DNA from: SIG575 sp964474295 | GTDB taxonomy: Bacteria; Bacillota; Clostridia; Oscillospirales; Acutalibacteraceae | Assembly (NCBI GenBank): GCA_964474295.1 | Contig: CAYYRN010000039.1 | Coordinates: 1 to 19,110 of the forward strand | Reading direction: 5' to 3' | Length of the DNA stretch: 19,110 nucleotides | In this document: one piece after another, positions 15,418 to 19,110 of the stretch | Numbering within the stretch: position 1 is the stretch's first letter | Layout: the number at the start of each line of letters is the position of its first letter | Notes under the pieces: generated by a model | What the model saw: the letters and a program-made list of their open reading frames with translations, nothing else | Told to the model about the DNA's origin: nothing | Databases searched by the model: none | Program-made: the position numbers and the translations under genes

Positions 15418-16107
15418 ATGAGAATGAGAAAGAAAAAGCATCTTGACGAGCGTCTTGATACCTGTGGCAATTATTTTATAAAAGTAATGACCGATGATTT
15501 GAATTTTGAAACTTCAATTGAGAAAAAAGAATTATTTAATTTTGAAGAAATGTTCGGAAATAATAATCCCGTTGAGCTTGAAATTGGCTGCGGTAAAGGT
15601 ACTTTTGTTAACACAAAGGCTGAAGAAAACCCCGATGTTAATTTTCTTGCCGTTGAAAAAATCGGTAATGTAATTGTTTCCGCTTGCGAAGAAGCAAAAA
15701 ATAAAGAATTAAAAAACGTAAAATTTTTAAAATGTTCCGCAGAATATCTCGAAAAATACATTCCCGAAAAATCAATTTCAAGAATTTACTTAAATTTTTC
15801 TTGTCCGTACCCCAAAAATAAATACAAATCACACAGACTTACAAATTCAAGATTTTTAAAAATTTATTCAAAAATTTTGGCTGACGGTGCGGAAATTCAT
15901 CAGAAAACCGATAATATGCATTTCTTTGAATATTCGATTGAAGAATTTTCTTCTTTTGGTTTTGCTTTAAAAAACATTTCTCTCGATTTGCACAAAAGCG
16001 ATTTTGAAGGCAACATAGTTACCGAATATGAAAAACGTTTTTCGGAGCAGGGTTTTCCCATTTACAGACTTGAAGCGTATCTGAAAGAGGGGACTCAAAA
16101 TGAATAA
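15418..16107 (+). CDS. trmB: tRNA (guanine-N7-)-methyltransferase
   Basis: This 229-residue cytoplasmic enzyme uses S-adenosylmethionine to methylate N7 of G46 in the tRNA variable loop. The class I methyltransferase motif ELEIGCGKGTF (about 54-63) binds SAM, AVEK (78-81) is the acidic end of strand 2, and LNFSCPYPKNKYKSHRL (125-141) is the family's substrate/catalytic motif. TrmB usually has D-P-W-P-K there; here the aspartate is C129 and the tryptophan is tyrosine. HQKTDN (161-166) and TEYEKRFSEQGFPIYRLEA are also typical. I chose ATG 15418 over the in-frame ATG at 15397 because a GGAG site (15407-15410) lies between them and MRMRKKKHLDERL is the usual start. Its 3' end overlaps the next gene by 8 bases, indicating translational coupling. 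Confidence 0.94.
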   Translation: MRMRKKKHLDERLDTCGNYFIKVMTDDLNFETSIEKKELFNFEEMFGNNNPVELEIGCGKGTFVNTKAEENPDVNFLAVEKIGNVIVSACEEAKNKELKNVKFLKCSAEYLEKYIPEKSISRIYLNFSCPYPKNKYKSHRLTNSRFLKIYSKILADGAEIHQKTDNMHFFEYSIEEFSSFGFALKNISLDLHKSDFEGNIVTEYEKRFSEQGFPIYRLEAYLKEGTQNE

Positions 16108-16903
16108 GTTTGAAAATGTTTTGTTGCTTAGTGATTTTGACGGAACATTCGCAAACGATTCGGGTAAAATAACCGAAGACAATATCGAAATGATAAAGTA
16201 TTTCACTTCGCACGGCGGTTATTTTTCTGTTTCGACGGGAAGAACATACCAGGGTTTTCATCACTATAATTCAGAATACATAAATTCTCCCGTGCTTCTC
16301 TCAAACGGTGCAATGGCTTACGATTATAAAAACAGCAAAATATTTTTTTCAGATTCTATTATGGATGAGGGCGTTACGGCAATTGAAAAAATATTAAGGG
16401 AATTTCCGAGCATAACAGTTGAACTTTATCCGTTTAATGAAACATTTGCGATTAATTTAACCGATACTTCACACAGACATTTTTCAAGTCAGGGAATAGA
16501 ATATAAAGAAATCAAAAGTCCGAAACAAGCAACACTTCCGTGGACAAAGGTTATGCTTGCTTGCGGAGAAATCGAACCGTCAAGAGTGCATCGTTTTATG
16601 GATGATTTTACACCGGAGATTTCGTATATAAAAACAGACGGTGAATTTATTGAGGTTTTAGCTAAAGGTGTGGATAAAGGCAGTGGCTTGCTCAAAATGG
16701 CAAAACATTTGTCGGTAGATAAAAAAGATGCGTATGCTGTCGGTGACGGATTAAATGATATGGAAATGATTCTTGCCGCTTCAAAAGGATTCGTTCCCGA
16801 AAACGGAAACAAATCGGTTTTGGAAAATGCCGATTATGTTGTGCGTTCAAATAACAACGGTGCAATTGCAAATGTTATTGAAATTTTGGATAAGCTTTAT
16901 TAA
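16100..16903 (+). CDS. HAD-superfamily (Cof-type, subclass IIB) phosphatase
   Basis: This 267-residue cytosolic hydrolase removes phosphate from a small metabolite, often a sugar phosphate or nucleotide. The four HAD motifs are visible: DFDGT with nucleophile D12 and acid/base D14, the STGRT motif (45-49), K193 in AKGVDKG, and GDGLNDMEM with D216 and D220. The long insert between motifs II and III is the C2-type cap of the Cof/YidA group. A GAGGGG site (16087-16092) precedes the ATG. The start lies 8 bases inside trmB, so the two are co-translated. Substrate is not predictable; Cof-type enzymes are broad. No link to tRNA methylation is known to me. Confidence 0.93.
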   Translation: MNKFENVLLLSDFDGTFANDSGKITEDNIEMIKYFTSHGGYFSVSTGRTYQGFHHYNSEYINSPVLLSNGAMAYDYKNSKIFFSDSIMDEGVTAIEKILREFPSITVELYPFNETFAINLTDTSHRHFSSQGIEYKEIKSPKQATLPWTKVMLACGEIEPSRVHRFMDDFTPEISYIKTDGEFIEVLAKGVDKGSGLLKMAKHLSVDKKDAYAVGDGLNDMEMILAASKGFVPENGNKSVLENADYVVRSNNNGAIANVIEILDKLY

Positions 16904-16930
16904 TATTTAATTTTGAAAGGAAGTAATTCA

Positions 16931-17671
16931 ATGTCCTTTGATGCTGTAAAAATAAAAAATGAAATTGTAGAATGGATTAGGAATTGGTTTGAGAATAATG
17001 GCAAAGGCTGTAATGCCGTTGTCGGGATTTCAGGCGGTAAGGATAGTTCTGCCGTTGCGGCACTTTGCGTTGAAGCACTCGGTAAAGACAGGGTAATCGG
17101 CGTGCTGATGCCGAACGGTGAGCAGTTTGATATTGATGTGTCTGAAGATTTGGTGAATTTTCTCGGAATTAAAAGCTACAAAATTAATATTAAAGGCGCC
17201 TATGATTCAATAATTTCTCAAATTGCCGATATGACGTCCGTTTCAAAATTTACTTCGGTTAATTTACCTCCAAGAATCAGAATGGCGGCTCTTTATGCCG
17301 TTTCGCAAAGCTTTAACGGTAGAGTAGCAAATACTTGTAATCTTTCCGAGGATTGGGTAGGGTATTCTACTAAATACGGCGATGCGGCAGGAGATTTCAG
17401 TCCTCTTTCAAGACTTACGGTTCAAGAGGTGAAAGCGGTTGCCCGTGTTTGCGGTCTGCCTGATAAGTTTGTTGAAAAAGTGCCTATTGACGGACTTTGC
17501 GGAAAAACAGATGAGGATAATTTGGGATTTACCTATGCTCTTCTCGACAAGTACATTCGCACAGGCGTCTGCGAAGATGAAGAAATTAAGAAAAAAATTG
17601 ACGATATGCACACGAAAAACCTTTTTAAACTTCGCCTTATGGATTGCTTTGAATATAATCCCGAAGATTGA
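16931..17671 (+). CDS. nadE: NH3-dependent NAD+ synthetase
   Basis: This 246-residue cytosolic enzyme makes the last step of NAD+ synthesis, amidating nicotinic acid adenine dinucleotide with ammonia and ATP. The ATP pyrophosphatase loop SGGKDSS is at residues 34-40. Other family marks are the LPPRIRMAALYAVSQ helix (112-126), NTCNLSEDWVGYSTKYGDAAGDFSPL (134-159) and PIDGLCGKTDEDNLGF (185-200). There is no N-terminal glutaminase domain, so it uses free ammonia. I chose ATG 16931, since the AAAGGA Shine-Dalgarno (16916-16921) lies inside a possible longer reading from a TTG at 16913. It follows the HAD gene by 27 bases and is probably in the same transcript. Length is normal for the short class. 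Confidence 0.96.
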   Translation: MSFDAVKIKNEIVEWIRNWFENNGKGCNAVVGISGGKDSSAVAALCVEALGKDRVIGVLMPNGEQFDIDVSEDLVNFLGIKSYKINIKGAYDSIISQIADMTSVSKFTSVNLPPRIRMAALYAVSQSFNGRVANTCNLSEDWVGYSTKYGDAAGDFSPLSRLTVQEVKAVARVCGLPDKFVEKVPIDGLCGKTDEDNLGFTYALLDKYIRTGVCEDEEIKKKIDDMHTKNLFKLRLMDCFEYNPED

Positions 17672-17737
17672 CTGTTTGATATCAATTTAGTTATTTTGCT
17701 CAATAATCATACTAAGATTTTTCGTTGAATTTCACGA

Positions 17738-17766
17738 TTGTCATTATATAAAAAAAGTGCTATAAT
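17738..17766 (+). promoter_or_regulatory. Near-consensus extended -10 promoter of the MATE gene
   Basis: TTGTCA (17738-17743, five of six) and a perfect TATAAT (17761-17766) are separated by 17 bases, with TG one base upstream of the -10 box (17758-17759). Transcription should begin near 17773, almost at the foot of the following hairpin. This is the best promoter match in the window. Confidence 0.85.
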
Positions 17767-17774
17767 AATAAAAC

Positions 17775-17831
17775 AACGTGTAGCTAAAAGCGTAATTCCG
17801 GTTGCGTAATTCGGCTGCACGTTATTTTTTT
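17775..17831 (+). terminator. Promoter-proximal terminator hairpin in the MATE gene leader
   Basis: Arm aacgtgtagc (17775-17784) pairs with gctgcacgtt (17814-17823), ten pairs with one G-T, closing a 29-base loop, and seven T follow (17825-17831). It sits between a strong promoter and the Shine-Dalgarno of the transporter gene, so it could act as an attenuator. The loop holds a 9-base direct repeat (gcgtaattc at 17790-17798 and 17804-17812). It may also serve as the terminator for the nadE transcript, which has no other visible terminator. No known riboswitch class is recognised. Confidence 0.7.
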
Positions 17832-17847
17832 GTAAAAAGGTGAAAAA

Positions 17848-19110
17848 ATGGTAGAAAAATCAAATTCATTTTTGGAAAATGAAAAAGTAAGCAAATTAAT
17901 GTGCAAGTTTTCAGTACCGTGTATTGTTTCGCTGCTCGTTGGCGCTCTTTACAATATTGTCGACCAAATTTTTATTGCAAATGCAAGCTATCTCGGCTCT
18001 TACGGCAATGCCGCAAACACCGTTGTTTTTCCTTTGACGGTTTTAGCACTCGGCATAGCTGTTATGATAGGCGACGGTTGCTGTGCTTTTGTTAGCATTT
18101 CGCTCGGTAAAAATGATAAAAAAGATGCCGGCGGCAGTATCGGTAACTCAATAATATTGTGCCTTGCAAGCAGTATAATTTTAACGGCAATATATCTGAT
18201 TTTTCAAGACGGTATACTTACTGTATTCGGTGGTAAAGTTAATAACGAAACATACGAGCTTTCAAAAGAGTATTTCTTTTGGATAACATTGGGCATCCCT
18301 TTTTATATGTTCGGTCAGGCAATGAACCCGGTAATCCGCAGTGACGGCAGTCCGAATTTTGCTATGATGTCAACTCTTTTAGGTGCTGTCACAAACATTA
18401 TACTTGACCCTGTTTTCATATTTGTTTTTAAATGGGGTATGAAAGGTGCGGCAATTGCGACCGTTATAGGGCAAATATTAACAGCTGTACTTTCAGTATA
18501 CTATTTGTTTCATATGAAAGCGTTAAAGCTTGAATCTAACAGCTTTAGACTTAAATTTGATTTGATACGCAAGTTTCTTGCTTTAGGCTTGACAAGCTTT
18601 TTGGCTCAGGTTTCATTGGTAATTTCAATGGCGGCTGTGCAAAATATGTGTACGAAATACGGCGCTCTTGACCCGATTTTCGGTCAAAAAGAATATTCAC
18701 AGATTCCGCTTGCGGTTTTGGGAATTGTAATGAAATTTTTCCAAATTGCTATTTCTGTTTCCATTGGCTTGGCTGCGGGATGTATTCCGATTGTCGGCTA
18801 CAATATCGGTGCAAATCGAAAAGACAGAGCTAAAAAGATTTTCACTTATTTGCTTGTTACGGAAGCTGTTTTGGGATGTTTCGCTTTACTGATTGTAGAA
18901 TGTTTTCCTTTGCAAATAGCAAATCTATTCGGTGCGGCAAACGAAAGTGTATACTATACCGATTTTACAGTAAAATGTTTCCGCACATATTTGTGTATGA
19001 TAGTTTTTGCAATGATTAATAAAGGTACTTTTATATATTTGCAATCACTCGGTAAAGCTGTTGCATCAACTGTTGTTTCGCTTACCCGTGAAATAATTTT
19101 CGGCGTATTT
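17848..19110 (+). CDS. MATE-family efflux transporter (3' end outside window)
   Basis: The first 421 codons are present; the frame is open to the last base, and a family length near 450 means only a short C-terminal piece is missing. The N-terminus (KLMCKFSVPCIVSLLVGALYNIVDQIFIAN) is the classic first MATE helix. It is followed by many hydrophobic helices with the usual internal duplication: a first half with GTRDGD-like loop features (NPVIRSDGSPNFAMMSTLLGAVTNIILDPVFIF) and a second half beginning near IRKFLALGLTSFLAQ. Family members export drugs or metabolites using Na+ or H+ gradients across the cytoplasmic membrane. The ATG follows an AAAAGGTG site (17835-17842). It has its own promoter and a leader hairpin, so expression is probably conditional. 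Substrate is unknown. Confidence 0.93.
   Translation, partial: MVEKSNSFLENEKVSKLMCKFSVPCIVSLLVGALYNIVDQIFIANASYLGSYGNAANTVVFPLTVLALGIAVMIGDGCCAFVSISLGKNDKKDAGGSIGNSIILCLASSIILTAIYLIFQDGILTVFGGKVNNETYELSKEYFFWITLGIPFYMFGQAMNPVIRSDGSPNFAMMSTLLGAVTNIILDPVFIFVFKWGMKGAAIATVIGQILTAVLSVYYLFHMKALKLESNSFRLKFDLIRKFLALGLTSFLAQVSLVISMAAVQNMCTKYGALDPIFGQKEYSQIPLAVLGIVMKFFQIAISVSIGLAAGCIPIVGYNIGANRKDRAKKIFTYLLVTEAVLGCFALLIVECFPLQIANLFGAANESVYYTDFTVKCFRTYLCMIVFAMINKGTFIYLQSLGKAVASTVVSLTREIIFGVF

Noticed and set aside
17672..17737. Search for a separate nadE terminator just after its stop codon
   Set aside because: No stem with a T tract is visible before the MATE promoter; the only candidate is the hairpin at 17775-17823.

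Overview
The window is low-GC Firmicutes-type chromosomal DNA. AT-rich intergenic spaces, strong GGAGG-type ribosome binding sites, sigma-A-like promoters (TTGTCA/TATAAT), intrinsic hairpin-plus-T terminators, and a giant secreted protein with Ig-like, helical and dockerin modules all suggest an anaerobic Clostridia, perhaps Oscillospiraceae/Ruminococcaceae. That placement is inferred from style, not from a marker gene. All twelve genes are on the + strand. The first (uvrA) and last (MATE transporter) are cut by the window edges. No stretch over 300 bases lacks a gene; the longest gap is 5748-5978. I see no tRNA, rRNA, CRISPR array or insertion sequence.

Region 1 (1-5815) is a tightly packed run: the 3' end of uvrA, a bifunctional NAD(P)H-hydrate repair enzyme (nnr), a small lipoprotein, a class II aldolase, a PI-PLC X-domain protein without a signal peptide, and a PfkB-family kinase. 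Gaps from nnr onward are 10, 3, 8 and 1 bases, and two stop codons lie inside the next gene's Shine-Dalgarno, so these five look like one translationally coupled unit. It ends at a strong hairpin. Kinase plus aldolase suggests catabolism of a phosphorylated sugar or polyol; the substrate is unknown.

Region 2 (5816-6530) holds a TetR-family regulator with its own promoter, clustered palindromes upstream, and a terminator overlapping its stop codon.

Region 3 (6531-15369) is one gene of 2871 codons encoding an exported, apparently non-enzymatic protein: signal peptide; two Ig-like domains that seem to carry helical insertions; two further Ig-like (BIG2-type) domains; seven copies of a ~258-residue super-repeat (Ig domain A, Ig domain B, helical FIVAR-like module H); five more helical modules; a small beta domain; and a C-terminal type I dockerin. 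The dockerin implies non-covalent attachment to a cohesin protein encoded elsewhere, so the protein is probably a long spacer or adhesive arm of a cellulosome-like surface assembly. Its promoter carries dyads resembling those upstream of the TetR gene.

Region 4 (15370-19110) is housekeeping: trmB, a HAD phosphatase overlapping it by 8 bases, NH3-dependent NAD+ synthase, then a MATE transporter behind its own extended -10 promoter and a promoter-proximal terminator hairpin that could act as an attenuator. Nnr and NadE both serve NAD(P) homeostasis but are not in one operon.
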